From Acidobacteriota bacterium (lineage in GTDB: Bacteria; Acidobacteriota; Thermoanaerobaculia; Multivoradales; Multivoraceae), in the NCBI GenBank assembly GCA_028877275.1, contig JAPPFP010000024.1, forward strand, positions 1-64,000: a DNA stretch of 64,000 bases, written 5' to 3'. Numbering within the stretch: position 1 is the stretch's first letter; the number at the start of each line of letters is the position of its first letter. The notes beneath the pieces are model-generated. The model searched no databases. It was given only the letters and a program-made list of their open reading frames with translations, and was not told where the DNA came from. Below are positions 51,120 to 59,436 of the stretch, piece after piece. A program made the position numbers and the translations under genes.

Positions 51120-52400
51120 ATGAGGCGACAGAGAAACGGACCGCTTCGCCTTCGAGCCGCCGTTCCGGCCGCCGCTGGCCTCTTGCTCTTCGCGCTTTCC
51201 GTACCGACTCCCCCGGCTACTGCGGACGACTGGCCGCAGTGGCGCGGTCCGGGGCGGGACGGCGTCTCGACCGAAACCGGGCTCGCCGACCGCTGGCCCG
51301 CAGGGGGACCGCCGCTGCTGTGGCGCGTCGACGACTTGGGCGAAGGCTACGGCACGGTTGCGGCGGTCGACGGCTCACTCTACGTCCAGGGAACCCGCGG
51401 CGGTCGAAGCCTCGTGTTCGCCCTCGATGTGTCGGACGGCAGCGTCCGCTGGGAACGCGAACTCGGTTCGCGGTTGCGGGACGGCCGGGGCAACGGCCCC
51501 CGCGGTACGCCGACCGTGGCCGGCGATTCGCTCTATGCGCTGACCGGCGTCGGCGACCTGGCGCGCATCCGCCTCTCGGACGGGAACGTGGCGTGGCAGC
51601 GGAACATCCTCCGTGACTTCGGCCAACGGAACATCAGTTGGGGCATCAGCGAGTCGCCCCTGATCGAGGGCGAATGGGTGATCGTGATGCCGGGCGGGGA
51701 CGATGGCGCCATCGCGGCCCTCGACCGGGAGACGGGCGCCACGGTGTGGACCAGCACCGGCTTGACCGACCGGGCCGGCTACTCCTCCCTGATCGCCGTC
51801 GACCTGGAGGGCGGCGGCGAGCCGTTGCGGGCGATCGTCGGCTTCACGGCGCGGGCCGGCGTCGGCGTGCGGGCCTCGGACGGCGAACTGCTCTGGCACT
51901 ACCGGGAGCCGGCCAACCGCACGGCGAACGCGGCGACACCGATCTACTCGGACGGCCTCGTCTTCTACACCTCGGACTACGGCACCGGCGGCGGCGCGCT
52001 CCGCGTGCGGGTCGCCGGCGACAACGTGAGCACGGGACAGGCGTGGTTCGAGTCGCGCCTCCGGAACCACCACGGCGGCGTCGTGCTCTACGAAGGACAT
52101 CTCTACGGGTTCTTCGGCAGCGCGCTTGCCTGCGTGGACTTCGAAACCGGTGAAACCGTCTGGCGGGACCGCAGCGTCGGCAAGGGCTCGCTCACTCTCG
52201 CCGACGGCAAGCTGTTCCTGCTCGGCGAGAGGCACCTCGCCGGTCTGGCGGAAGCGACTCCCGACGGCTACGTCGAACGGGGCCGCTTCAATCTGGACAA
52301 CCGCGGCCGTCCGAGCTGGGCCCATCCCGTGGTCAGCAACGGCGTCCTCTACATCCGCAACTGGGACGAACTGCTGGCCTACGACGCTTCGTCGCCCTAG
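51120..52400 (+). CDS. exported PQQ-like (BamB-type) beta-propeller protein
   Basis: A 426-residue exported propeller. After a signal peptide (to about residue 35, PATADDW) comes WPQWRGPGRDGVS, the typical opening of planctomycete/acidobacterial PQQ-like proteins. Repeated blades follow, such as FALDVSDGSVRWERELG, IRLSDGNVAWQRN, LDRETGATVWTSTG, VRASDGELLWHYREP and CVDFETGETVWRDRS. The blade tryptophan-docking motifs are kept, but the PQQ/Ca2+ active-site residues of dehydrogenases are not evident. A structural, binding or assembly role is as likely as catalysis. The ATG at 51120 gives the signal peptide; the longer open frame upstream overlaps the photolyase start. Confidence 0.83.
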   Translation: MRRQRNGPLRLRAAVPAAAGLLLFALSVPTPPATADDWPQWRGPGRDGVSTETGLADRWPAGGPPLLWRVDDLGEGYGTVAAVDGSLYVQGTRGGRSLVFALDVSDGSVRWERELGSRLRDGRGNGPRGTPTVAGDSLYALTGVGDLARIRLSDGNVAWQRNILRDFGQRNISWGISESPLIEGEWVIVMPGGDDGAIAALDRETGATVWTSTGLTDRAGYSSLIAVDLEGGGEPLRAIVGFTARAGVGVRASDGELLWHYREPANRTANAATPIYSDGLVFYTSDYGTGGGALRVRVAGDNVSTGQAWFESRLRNHHGGVVLYEGHLYGFFGSALACVDFETGETVWRDRSVGKGSLTLADGKLFLLGERHLAGLAEATPDGYVERGRFNLDNRGRPSWAHPVVSNGVLYIRNWDELLAYDASSP

Positions 52401-52428
52401 GAGCTCACGCCGCTAGTTCCGCTCCGTC

Positions 52429-53544
52429 GTGCCCATCAAGTACCTCGGTTCCAAGCGGCAGTTCGTGCCGCTGATCGCCGATATCGTCGAACAGCTTCGG
52501 CCGGCCTGCACGGTGCTCGACCTGTTCTCGGGTACGTCGAGGGTAGGCGACGCGCTGAAGCGGCGGCAGTACCGCGTGCTGGCGAATGACTACCTGGCCT
52601 GCGGCGAGGCGATCGCCCGCTGCTACGTCGAGGCCGACGGCACGTCTGAGCAGCTCCGGCAGGCCAGGCTGCTGATCGAGGAGTTCAACCGGCTGCCGCC
52701 AGCGCCCGGCTACTTCACCGAGGTCTTCTGCGAAAGGAGTCGCTACCTGCAGCCGAAGAACGGCGCCCGGGTCGACGCCATCCGCGAGGAGATCGAACGC
52801 AAGGACCTCGACCCGGAACTGCGGGCGATCGTGCTCGTTTCCCTGATGGAGGCGGCCGATCGAGTCGACAGCACGACCGGCGTGCAGATGGCCTACCTCA
52901 AGAAGTGGGCGCCCCGCGCGTTCAATGACCTTGAACTGCGGCTGCCTGAGGTCGCGCCGCGAGCCGCCGCGGGCAAAGGCAGGGCCCACCGCATGGACGC
53001 CGCCGAGGCGGTGGATGCGCTCGAAGCGGACGTTGCCTACCTGGATCCGCCGTACAACCAGCACAGCTTCCTGGGCAACTACCACGTCTGGGAGAGCCTC
53101 GTGCTCTGGGACAAGCCGGAGCACTACGGCGTCGCCTGCAAGCGGGTCGACTGCAAGCAGCGCAAGAGCGACTTCAACAGCAAGAGGAAGTTCCGCGCCG
53201 CCTGGGAACGGATCGTGGAGCGGGTGCGGGCGCCGCACTTGATCGTCTCCTTCAGCGACGAGGGTTTCCTCGACCGCTCGGAGATGGAGGCGATCCTGGC
53301 CCGGCGTGGCGAGGTCCGGGTGATCGAAAGCGACTACCGGCGCTACGTCGGCGCCCGGATCGGCGTGTTCAATCCGAGCGGCGAGAGAGTCGGCCGCGTG
53401 AGCCACCTGCGGAACAAGGAGTATCTGTACGTCGTGTCGCCGCGGTCGGGGGATCAGCTCAGTCGCGCAGGGGACCTGATCGCTCAGCGTCGGCGAACGC
53501 GATCTGGAACCCCGGTCGAGCTTCGAGCCGCCCCATGTATGTGA
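52429..53544 (+). CDS. D12-class adenine-specific DNA methyltransferase (solitary)
   Basis: A 371-residue methyltransferase. KYLGSKRQFVP at the start is the D12-family 'YxGxK' AdoMet-binding element. Motif I is VLDLFSGTSRVG (29-40), and the catalytic motif IV is DPPY at 206-209 (AYLDPPYNQHSF), diagnostic of N6-adenine methylation. GNYHVWESLVLWD is a common D12 follow-on block. Domain order is that of Dam-like (alpha) enzymes. No restriction enzyme or specificity subunit is adjacent, so it looks like an orphan. Start is GTG without a clear ribosome site. The last 30 residues (after LYVVSPR) are low in motif content and run antisense across the 3-prime end of the neighbouring GST gene for 86 bases, so the natural end may be earlier. 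Confidence 0.86.
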   Translation: MPIKYLGSKRQFVPLIADIVEQLRPACTVLDLFSGTSRVGDALKRRQYRVLANDYLACGEAIARCYVEADGTSEQLRQARLLIEEFNRLPPAPGYFTEVFCERSRYLQPKNGARVDAIREEIERKDLDPELRAIVLVSLMEAADRVDSTTGVQMAYLKKWAPRAFNDLELRLPEVAPRAAAGKGRAHRMDAAEAVDALEADVAYLDPPYNQHSFLGNYHVWESLVLWDKPEHYGVACKRVDCKQRKSDFNSKRKFRAAWERIVERVRAPHLIVSFSDEGFLDRSEMEAILARRGEVRVIESDYRRYVGARIGVFNPSGERVGRVSHLRNKEYLYVVSPRSGDQLSRAGDLIAQRRRTRSGTPVELRAAPCM

Positions 53545-54112
53545 CGAGCCTCGGATACCTGTCGTCAAGCACGCCCAGTCGCTGGGCCAGTGCCAGCGAG
53601 TAGCCCATCATGATGTCGGCGACGGAGAGTTCGCTGCCGAGCAGGTAGTCGCGGCCTTCGAGCGCCGCCTCGACCGCGTCGAGGCAGATCTCGGCGCGCT
53701 CGCGGCCGTCCTCGACGACGGCGGGGATGCGCTCCGGCTCCGGCTTGAGGATGCGGTGGTGGACCATGTCGCCGAGCGGCCGCGCCAGGCTCGCCTCGGC
53801 GAACCACGACCATTGCAGGAACAGCGCGCTCTTGGGGCTGCCCGCGGGCGGCTGCAGGCGGCCCTCGCCGTACCGCTCCAGGATGTAGTGGACCATTGCG
53901 CCGGACTCGATCATCGTGAAGGGACTGCCGTCCGCGTCGACGTCCGTCAACGCCGGCACCTTGCCGATCGGGTTGAGCCGCCGCCACTCGGCTGACTTCC
54001 GGTACTCCGGGCTGAAGTCGACCGGGACGACTTCGTAGGGCAGGCCGAGCTCCTCGCAGAGCCAGATGACGCGTGCCGAGCGAGTGCGCGGCACGTGGTA
54101 GATCGTGATCAC
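53459..54112 (-). CDS. glutathione S-transferase family protein
   Basis: A 217-residue protein of normal GST length. The thioredoxin-like domain starts ITIYHVPRTRSARVIWLCEELGLPYEVV, with the RTRS turn holding the catalytic serine. NPIGKVPAL and TMIESGAMVHYILERYG bind glutathione. The C-terminal helical domain has FEGRDYLLGSELSVADIMMGY-like text (ALEGRDYLLGSELSVADIMMG). The ending RPGFQIAFADAE is standard, so its 3-prime end is real despite overlapping the methyltransferase gene on the other strand for 86 bases. Probably cytosolic; substrate unknown. Confidence 0.9.
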   Translation of the reverse strand: MITIYHVPRTRSARVIWLCEELGLPYEVVPVDFSPEYRKSAEWRRLNPIGKVPALTDVDADGSPFTMIESGAMVHYILERYGEGRLQPPAGSPKSALFLQWSWFAEASLARPLGDMVHHRILKPEPERIPAVVEDGRERAEICLDAVEAALEGRDYLLGSELSVADIMMGYSLALAQRLGVLDDRYPRLVTYMGRLEARPGFQIAFADAERSGPLRD

Positions 54113-54143
54113 TTGTGCCGGGGAGGTCGCAGGGTGGGCCGGG

Positions 54144-55010
54144 CTACGCCAGCGCGCGCTCGAAAAGGGCCAGGAGCCGGCTCCACGCCCGCTCCGCCTG
54201 AGCCTCGTGGTAGACGGGAGTGTCGGGCGGGCACCAGCCGTGCATCGCGCCCTCGTAGACCTCGATCTCGGCGGGCAGACCCGCCTTCTCGAACGTCTCG
54301 CGCAGCACGTCCTTGGCCTCGGGCTGCCTCTGATCGTCGTTCTCGGCGATCGCGAACAGGTAGTGGGCCGTCATCTTCTCCACGAGAAGGTGCGGGCTGT
54401 CCGGCCGGTCCGTGACCAGGCCGCCGCCGTGGAAGGAGGCGCCGGCGCCGATGCGGTCGGGAAGGGCTGCCGCCGTCCGCATCGTCATCGGACCGCCCAT
54501 GCAGTAGCCCATCGTTCCCATCTTCCGGTCGCTGTCGACGGACGACTGGCTGTCCAGGAAGCTCACGAAGGCCTTCGCGTCCGTCACGTTGGTCTCCGGG
54601 CTCAGCGAGCCCATCAGCGGCCGCAGCGTCTCGCGCAAGGCGGCGAAGTCGGTCCCTTCGGCGATGGGCGCCTTCTTCGTCCGGTAGTACTGATTGACGG
54701 CGAGCACCGAGTAGCCCGACTCCGCCAGGCGCGTCGCCATCTGCCGCATCGCCGGCCGCAGACCGAAGGCGTCCGGCCAGATGAGGACGCCGGGATGGGC
54801 GCCGCTCGCGGGGTGAACGAAGTAGCTGTCGCAGACGCCGTCCGGGGTCGCGATTTCGATCTCGGATTCGGTCACGCTTTGGGCGTCGGCCGGCCGGGGA
54901 AGAAGGATCGTCAGTCCGGCTCCGGCCGACACGGCGCCGAACTCGCGGCGGGTCAGCCGCTTCCCGCGCAGGTACCTGGCGTTCTCGGCATCGGTTCTGT
55001 CGTCACACAT
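54144..55010 (-). CDS. Tat-exported dienelactone hydrolase family protein
   Basis: A 288-residue alpha/beta hydrolase. The leader LTRREFGAVSAGAGLTILLP has the twin-arginine signature. The dienelactone-hydrolase core has VLIWPDAFGLRPAMRQMATRLAESGYSVLAVNQYYR, the cysteine nucleophile in GTMGYCMGGPM, the acid in FAIAENDDQRQ and the histidine in EVYEGAMHGWCPP. Dienelactone hydrolases open lactone rings in aromatic degradation, and exported homologues may act on other esters. About 130 bases separate its start from the gluconate-dehydrogenase-type operon on the same strand; it also stands about 31 bases from the GST start. Confidence 0.9.
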   Translation of the reverse strand: MCDDRTDAENARYLRGKRLTRREFGAVSAGAGLTILLPRPADAQSVTESEIEIATPDGVCDSYFVHPASGAHPGVLIWPDAFGLRPAMRQMATRLAESGYSVLAVNQYYRTKKAPIAEGTDFAALRETLRPLMGSLSPETNVTDAKAFVSFLDSQSSVDSDRKMGTMGYCMGGPMTMRTAAALPDRIGAGASFHGGGLVTDRPDSPHLLVEKMTAHYLFAIAENDDQRQPEAKDVLRETFEKAGLPAEIEVYEGAMHGWCPPDTPVYHEAQAERAWSRLLALFERALA

Positions 55011-55052
55011 GGCGGTCTCCTTGCTGGAACTTCGATGCGGCGGGTTCTGACT

Positions 55053-55640
55053 CTAGACGTGGCTTTCGCCGGGCTCGTGCTGGCAGCCTCGGAAGCGCTC
55101 CACGCGCACCCGGTCCGGCAGCCCGAGGGCTTCGGTCCGGCCCACCTTCGAGGTGTAGAACGCGAACAGGGTGCGCCGCTTCAGGTCGCTGAAGAAGGCG
55201 GCGCCGGCGAGCAGTTCCGGCGGGTGGTCTCCGTGCTCGTCGCTGATCTCGCGCAGCATGTCGAGTTGGTGAGTCGCGTCGAGCGCGACGAAGGACGAGC
55301 CGTGCAACTCCATGGCGCGGCGGTCGATCCAGTCCAGGCCGCCGAGCGCGGTCAACTGATCGTCGCCGTCGGCGAGCGAGAGTTCGAGGTCGATGAACTC
55401 GTGGACGCCGGCGTCACGGGCGCCGGGAGTGTCGGTGCGCGGCAGGATGTGCTCGCAGAGCACAGCCAGCAGTTCGCCCTGGGCCGGTGTCAGCAGCCGG
55501 GGCGTCCAGCCGGAGCCTTCGGCCTGGTATGCGGCCACCGCCGGGATCGCGGCGCGAATCGGCTCGGCCTGCAACGTGGCGTAGCCGAAGGCGCCGGCGC
55601 CGACAGCGAGGACCTTCCGTCTCGTCGTGCGCTTGCTCAT
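55053..55640 (-). CDS. gluconate 2-dehydrogenase subunit 3-like protein, Tat-exported
   Basis: A 195-residue protein with a twin-arginine-like leader (TTRRKVLAVGAGAFG). The mature part begins LTPAQGELLAVLCEHILPRTDTPGARDAGVHEFIDLELS, which is the conserved signature of the small subunit accompanying GMC-type membrane dehydrogenases. It carries the leader for co-export of the flavoprotein. The ATG at 55640 overlaps the GMC gene stop by four bases (ATGA). The frame is open far upstream but that reads through the GMC gene out of frame. The usual cytochrome c subunit is not encoded next to it. Confidence 0.85.
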   Translation of the reverse strand: MSKRTTRRKVLAVGAGAFGYATLQAEPIRAAIPAVAAYQAEGSGWTPRLLTPAQGELLAVLCEHILPRTDTPGARDAGVHEFIDLELSLADGDDQLTALGGLDWIDRRAMELHGSSFVALDATHQLDMLREISDEHGDHPPELLAGAAFFSDLKRRTLFAFYTSKVGRTEALGLPDRVRVERFRGCQHEPGESHV

Positions 55641-57325
55641 GCCAGTTCTCCCCGCTTGTGCTGGTCGACGAGGTACTCGGTCGACCGCAGGGCCAGCGAC
55701 ATCATGGTCAGGGTCGGGTTGACGCAGCCGATGCTCACGTAGCAGGACCCGTCCATGACGAACAGGTTCTTTACCGTGTGGGACTGCTGGTACTGGTTCA
55801 GGTAGGAAGTTCCGGGATCGTCGCCCATGCGCGCCGTGCCCACCTCGTGGATGCCCGAGCCGAGCGGCGCCGGCTCCGTGTTCTGCGTGATGTTCGTGCA
55901 GCCGAGCGCCTCCAGCATGGCCCGGCCTTCCGCGATGATGTCCTGGACCATCGCGTACTCGTTGCTGCCGAGCGTGCAGTTCATCTGCAGCACCGGCACG
56001 CCCCACTTGTCGGTCACCTCTGGATCGAGGGTGACGCGGTTCTCGGGCCGCGGAAGGATCTCGCCGAAGCCGCCCAAGCCGATCGTCGAGACCGTGCTCG
56101 ACTCGACCATCCGCTTGAAGTCGGCGCCGAAGCCGGGCGTGTAGCTGCCGTGCTGCCAGGTCGTGATGTTCTCGCCGCCCTGGTAACCGTAGCCGCGGAT
56201 GAAGTTCGGATTCTTCGTCGCCGGATCCTTCAGGTTCTGGAAGCGGGGTACGTAGATCCCGTTTGGCCGGTTCGCGCGCTCCGGTTGAGCGCCGGCCCGC
56301 GCTTCCAGGACGCCGCGCACCCCGGTCGCGTAGATGTGGTCCATCACGTAGCGGCCGAGGCAATCGCTCTCGTTGGCGAGGCCACCTTCAGCCGAGTTGA
56401 GCAGGATGCGGGTCGAAGCCAGGGTCGAGGCGCAGAGCACGACGACGTCGGCTTTCGCCTCCCGGGTCAGGTCCGTCTTCTTGTCGACGTAGGTGACGCC
56501 GGAGGCGAGGTCGCCGGCCTTCATGTCGACCTGGATGACGGCGGCGTCCGGCACCAGGGTGAACCGGCCGGTCGCTTCGCAGTCGACGAGCGTCGTCTGC
56601 GGCGAGTTGAAGTACGAGTTCGTCCGGCAGCCGTAGTGACAGGGACCGCAGTAGTGGCACATGTCACGGCCGTTGTGCCGGCGGGTGAGGACGGCGTTGC
56701 GGCCGATCGTCATCGGCCGGTTGAACTTCTCGGCCAGGGTCTCCTTCAGCATCGCCTCGCCGCACGTGAAGGCCATCGGCGGCAGGAAGTCGCCGTCCGG
56801 CAGGATCTCCAGACCCTCCTTGCGGCCGTTGACGCCGATGTAGCGTTCGATCCGGTCGTAGTACGGCGCCAGGTCGGCGTAGCTGATCGGCCAGTCCATG
56901 CCGTACCCGTCCAGGCTGGCCGCCTTGAAATCGTAGTCGCTCATCCGGTATGACTGCCTCGCCCACATGATCGAGCGGCCGCCGACGACATTGCCCTGGA
57001 TCCAGTTGAAGTGGGTCCCGGGGGCCTCGGTGTACGGATTGTCGACGTCGTCGATGAAGAAGTCCGCGTTGACCTCGGTGCAGGCGTAGCAGTAGGACTG
57101 GCGGTGCCGGCGCTGGAGCAACTCGTTGCGCGGGTCGGGGCGGCCGCGGAGCTCCATGTCGTGCGGCAGGGTGTGCTCGCGGAAGTCCGTGGCCGGGTCG
57201 AAGGCACGGCCCGCTTCGAGCATCAGCACGTCCATGCCCGCCTCGGCCATCACCTTGGCGGCCCAGCCGCCGGTGGCGCCGGAGCCGACGACGACCGCGT
57301 CGTAGGTCTTCGTGTCGGAAGTCAT
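55637..57325 (-). CDS. GMC family oxidoreductase (gluconate/sugar dehydrogenase-type flavoprotein)
   Basis: A 562-residue FAD enzyme. The dinucleotide fold is YDAVVVGSGATGGWAAKVMAEAGMDVLMLEAGR at the start. ALNAN-like substrate motifs include GGRSIMWARQSYRMSDYDFKA, CHYCGPCHYGCRTNSYFN (a cysteine-rich segment typical of gluconate dehydrogenase large subunits) and DKWGVPVLQMNC. The C-terminal GMC_C part has HEVGTARMGDDPGTSYLNQYQQSHTVKNLFVMDGSC. It probably oxidises a sugar or polyol at the periplasmic face, passing electrons through subunit 3. No signal peptide of its own; export is presumably as a complex. It follows the cupin lipoprotein directly (TAG then ATG). Confidence 0.92.
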   Translation of the reverse strand: MTSDTKTYDAVVVGSGATGGWAAKVMAEAGMDVLMLEAGRAFDPATDFREHTLPHDMELRGRPDPRNELLQRRHRQSYCYACTEVNADFFIDDVDNPYTEAPGTHFNWIQGNVVGGRSIMWARQSYRMSDYDFKAASLDGYGMDWPISYADLAPYYDRIERYIGVNGRKEGLEILPDGDFLPPMAFTCGEAMLKETLAEKFNRPMTIGRNAVLTRRHNGRDMCHYCGPCHYGCRTNSYFNSPQTTLVDCEATGRFTLVPDAAVIQVDMKAGDLASGVTYVDKKTDLTREAKADVVVLCASTLASTRILLNSAEGGLANESDCLGRYVMDHIYATGVRGVLEARAGAQPERANRPNGIYVPRFQNLKDPATKNPNFIRGYGYQGGENITTWQHGSYTPGFGADFKRMVESSTVSTIGLGGFGEILPRPENRVTLDPEVTDKWGVPVLQMNCTLGSNEYAMVQDIIAEGRAMLEALGCTNITQNTEPAPLGSGIHEVGTARMGDDPGTSYLNQYQQSHTVKNLFVMDGSCYVSIGCVNPTLTMMSLALRSTEYLVDQHKRGELA

Positions 57326-58345
57326 CTAGCGGACGACCGCCTCTGTCGACGCCTCGACGTTGTACGGCAGGGCGTCGTCGCCCTCGAGCCCCAACCGCTC
57401 GTTGATCGCCAGCAGGTGGTGATCGACGCCGATCTCGGCGCCGGGCCGGAAACCGGGCACGGTGATCACCTGCGCCAGCACGCCGCCCAGACCGCGGTGG
57501 ATCACGCCGCGCGGCAGGTAGATCAGGTCGCCGGCACGGACGTCGTGGACGTCGAAGAGCCGCCCGGCGAGTTCGGGGGTCATCGTCTCGGGCGACTCGA
57601 TGTCCGCGGCGTGGTAGCTGGTGAGGAGCTGATCTTCCTCGTTGCTCATCTGGACCAGGTAGAACTCGTCGAAGCCCGTGTCCAGGGGGTGGTAGTGGGT
57701 GAAGGAGTCGGTGATCCGCACCCGGTGGGCGTTCAGGCCGTGGAAGGTGTACGGCCCGTTGTCGTTGAGCCAGGTGAGCAGGATGCGACGGTAGGCGCCT
57801 GTTTCCGTGGCGCAGCCGCCGGGAACGTCCGTGATGTCCGGGTCCCAGTCGGGGCGGATCGCCGCCGGCACGCCGTCGCCCGGGGTGTCCGGGACATCGA
57901 AGACGAGGGCGGCGATCGCGGGCTCCGCGGTCAGCCGCTCGCCGGGACGGAGGACCGCGATGTCGCCGACGTGCAGGTCGGTCGCGGTAGGACCGGAGGC
58001 CGTGTGGATCGCGGCCGCCGCGGGCTCCTCCTCGACCGGCGTCTGAACGAAGACGAGCCGGCTCGAGGCGTCCGCCGCGATCTCCGTGGCCGCGGCCAGG
58101 AAGGTCATCGCGTAGCCGGGATTGGCCGCTTCGAAGGCCTCCTTGACCCGCGCAAAGGCGGCCTGGCCGTCGGCGTCGCCATCGAACAGGTGGGCGCGGA
58201 CGACTTCCGCCCGGGCCTGCCTCGTCACGGGTTCCGCGTCCGAGCCGTCGGCTTCGGCTTCCGCCTCGCCGGTCGTGCAGGAGGTGAAGGTCGCCGAGGC
58301 CAGAAGCATGGCCGCCAGCGCAGCCAGGCATTTCCGTGGATTCAC
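57326..58345 (-). CDS. cupin-domain lipoprotein
   Basis: About 339 residues. A short leader ends in lipobox FTSC (Cys24). The cupin fold is in the C-terminal half: SFTHYHPLDTGFDEFYLVQMS (motif 1, HxH with a downstream glutamate) and VRAGDLIYLPRGVIHRGLGG (motif 2, with the third histidine). So it has a likely metal site. The N-terminal half repeats some of the same pattern (LRPGERLTAEPAIAAL) and may be a second, degenerate cupin. The start is GTG at 58345. It is the first gene of the operon with the GMC oxidoreductase and subunit 3. It could bind or isomerise the sugar that is oxidised. Confidence 0.78.
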   Translation of the reverse strand: MNPRKCLAALAAMLLASATFTSCTTGEAEAEADGSDAEPVTRQARAEVVRAHLFDGDADGQAAFARVKEAFEAANPGYAMTFLAAATEIAADASSRLVFVQTPVEEEPAAAAIHTASGPTATDLHVGDIAVLRPGERLTAEPAIAALVFDVPDTPGDGVPAAIRPDWDPDITDVPGGCATETGAYRRILLTWLNDNGPYTFHGLNAHRVRITDSFTHYHPLDTGFDEFYLVQMSNEEDQLLTSYHAADIESPETMTPELAGRLFDVHDVRAGDLIYLPRGVIHRGLGGVLAQVITVPGFRPGAEIGVDHHLLAINERLGLEGDDALPYNVEASTEAVVR

Positions 58346-58406
58346 GGGCGAGACGGTACCATGCCGGGATCCTCCTGAAACGCCAACGACGGCAGGGGAA
58401 CCGACC

Positions 58407-59417
58407 ATGTTGCGCCGCCTGAATCCGCAAGTCGCTGCCCTCGTGTTCCCGTGCCTGTTCATGGTTTCAGTGACCCTGACGGCGGACGACGGCGATCCGA
58501 TGATCGAGCTCACCAGGCAAGCCGGCGACCGTGTGTTGGTCTCGGTCGACGGCCAACCGTTCACCGAGTATCGCCCCGGCGGCGAAGTGGATGGCGGCGG
58601 CCACCTGCCGTACCTCTACCCGGTCTACGGCCCCGGCGGCCAGGCGCTCACCCGCAACTGGCCGATGTCCGAGGCGGAAGACGAGGAGCGGGATCATCCT
58701 CACCACCGGTCACTGTGGTTCGCGCACGGCGCCGTTGGTCCGGCAGACGGCTCGAAGCGCTACGACTTCTGGACCGGCCGCGACGGTTCGGCGATCGTCC
58801 ACGAGAAGATTCTGGCCGCCGAGTCGGGCGAGACCGGCGTGCTGCGGACAACCAATGCGTGGGTTGCGCCTGCCGGGGAAGAGGTGCTGCGCGAGGAGCG
58901 AACGATGACCTTCCACGCCGGCGCCTTCGACACCGGTCAGGCCTGGCGCGCCATCGACTTCGACGTTCGGCTACAGGCCGGCGACGTGGCGGTCGTCCTC
59001 GGCGACACGAAGGAAGGCACGATGGCGATCCGCGTCGCGCCGACCCTCCGCCACCAGGGTGAACACGCCGCCGGCGCGATGCTGAGCAGCGAAGGCGTCG
59101 AAGGCGCCGCCGTTTGGGGCAAGCGCGCCGCGTGGGTTCACTACAGCGGCCCGGTAGACGGCAGACCGGTCGGCATTGCGATCCTCGACTACCCCGGGAA
59201 CTTCCGCCACCCGACCTGGTGGCACGCCCGCGCCTACGGCCTGTTCGCGGCCAACCCCTTCGGCGTCCACGACTTCGAGAAGGCGAAGAAGGGTACGGGC
59301 GACTGGACGATTCCGGCGGGCCGCGAGCTCAGGCTGCGGTATCGGCTGCTGTTCCACGACGGCGAGGTGTCGGGCCAGCAGCTCGACGTGGAACTGAAGC
59401 GCTACCGAGCGGACTAG
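58407..59417 (+). CDS. exported DUF6807 family protein
   Basis: A 336-residue protein with a signal peptide of about 25 residues. The family hallmark is visible: PYLYPVYGPGGQALTRNWPMSEAEDEERDHPHHRSLWFAHGAVG. Conserved histidines (HPHHRS) suggest a metal or sugar site. GIAILDYPGNFRHPTWWHARAYGLFAANPFG is the second conserved block. Such proteins are sometimes labelled 'PmoA family', but that link to methane oxygenase is nominal. They occur in planctomycetes and acidobacteria among sugar-processing genes, as here beside Gfo/Idh/MocA and DUF1080-like genes. Function unknown. Confidence 0.85.
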   Translation: MLRRLNPQVAALVFPCLFMVSVTLTADDGDPMIELTRQAGDRVLVSVDGQPFTEYRPGGEVDGGGHLPYLYPVYGPGGQALTRNWPMSEAEDEERDHPHHRSLWFAHGAVGPADGSKRYDFWTGRDGSAIVHEKILAAESGETGVLRTTNAWVAPAGEEVLREERTMTFHAGAFDTGQAWRAIDFDVRLQAGDVAVVLGDTKEGTMAIRVAPTLRHQGEHAAGAMLSSEGVEGAAVWGKRAAWVHYSGPVDGRPVGIAILDYPGNFRHPTWWHARAYGLFAANPFGVHDFEKAKKGTGDWTIPAGRELRLRYRLLFHDGEVSGQQLDVELKRYRAD

Positions 59418-59436
59418 CGGGGGAGGGTAGCCGCGG

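Noticed and set aside
52429..53544. Restriction-modification or other defence system around the methyltransferase
   Set aside because: Neighbours are a PQQ-like propeller, a GST and a hydrolase. No endonuclease, helicase or toxin-like gene is next to it.
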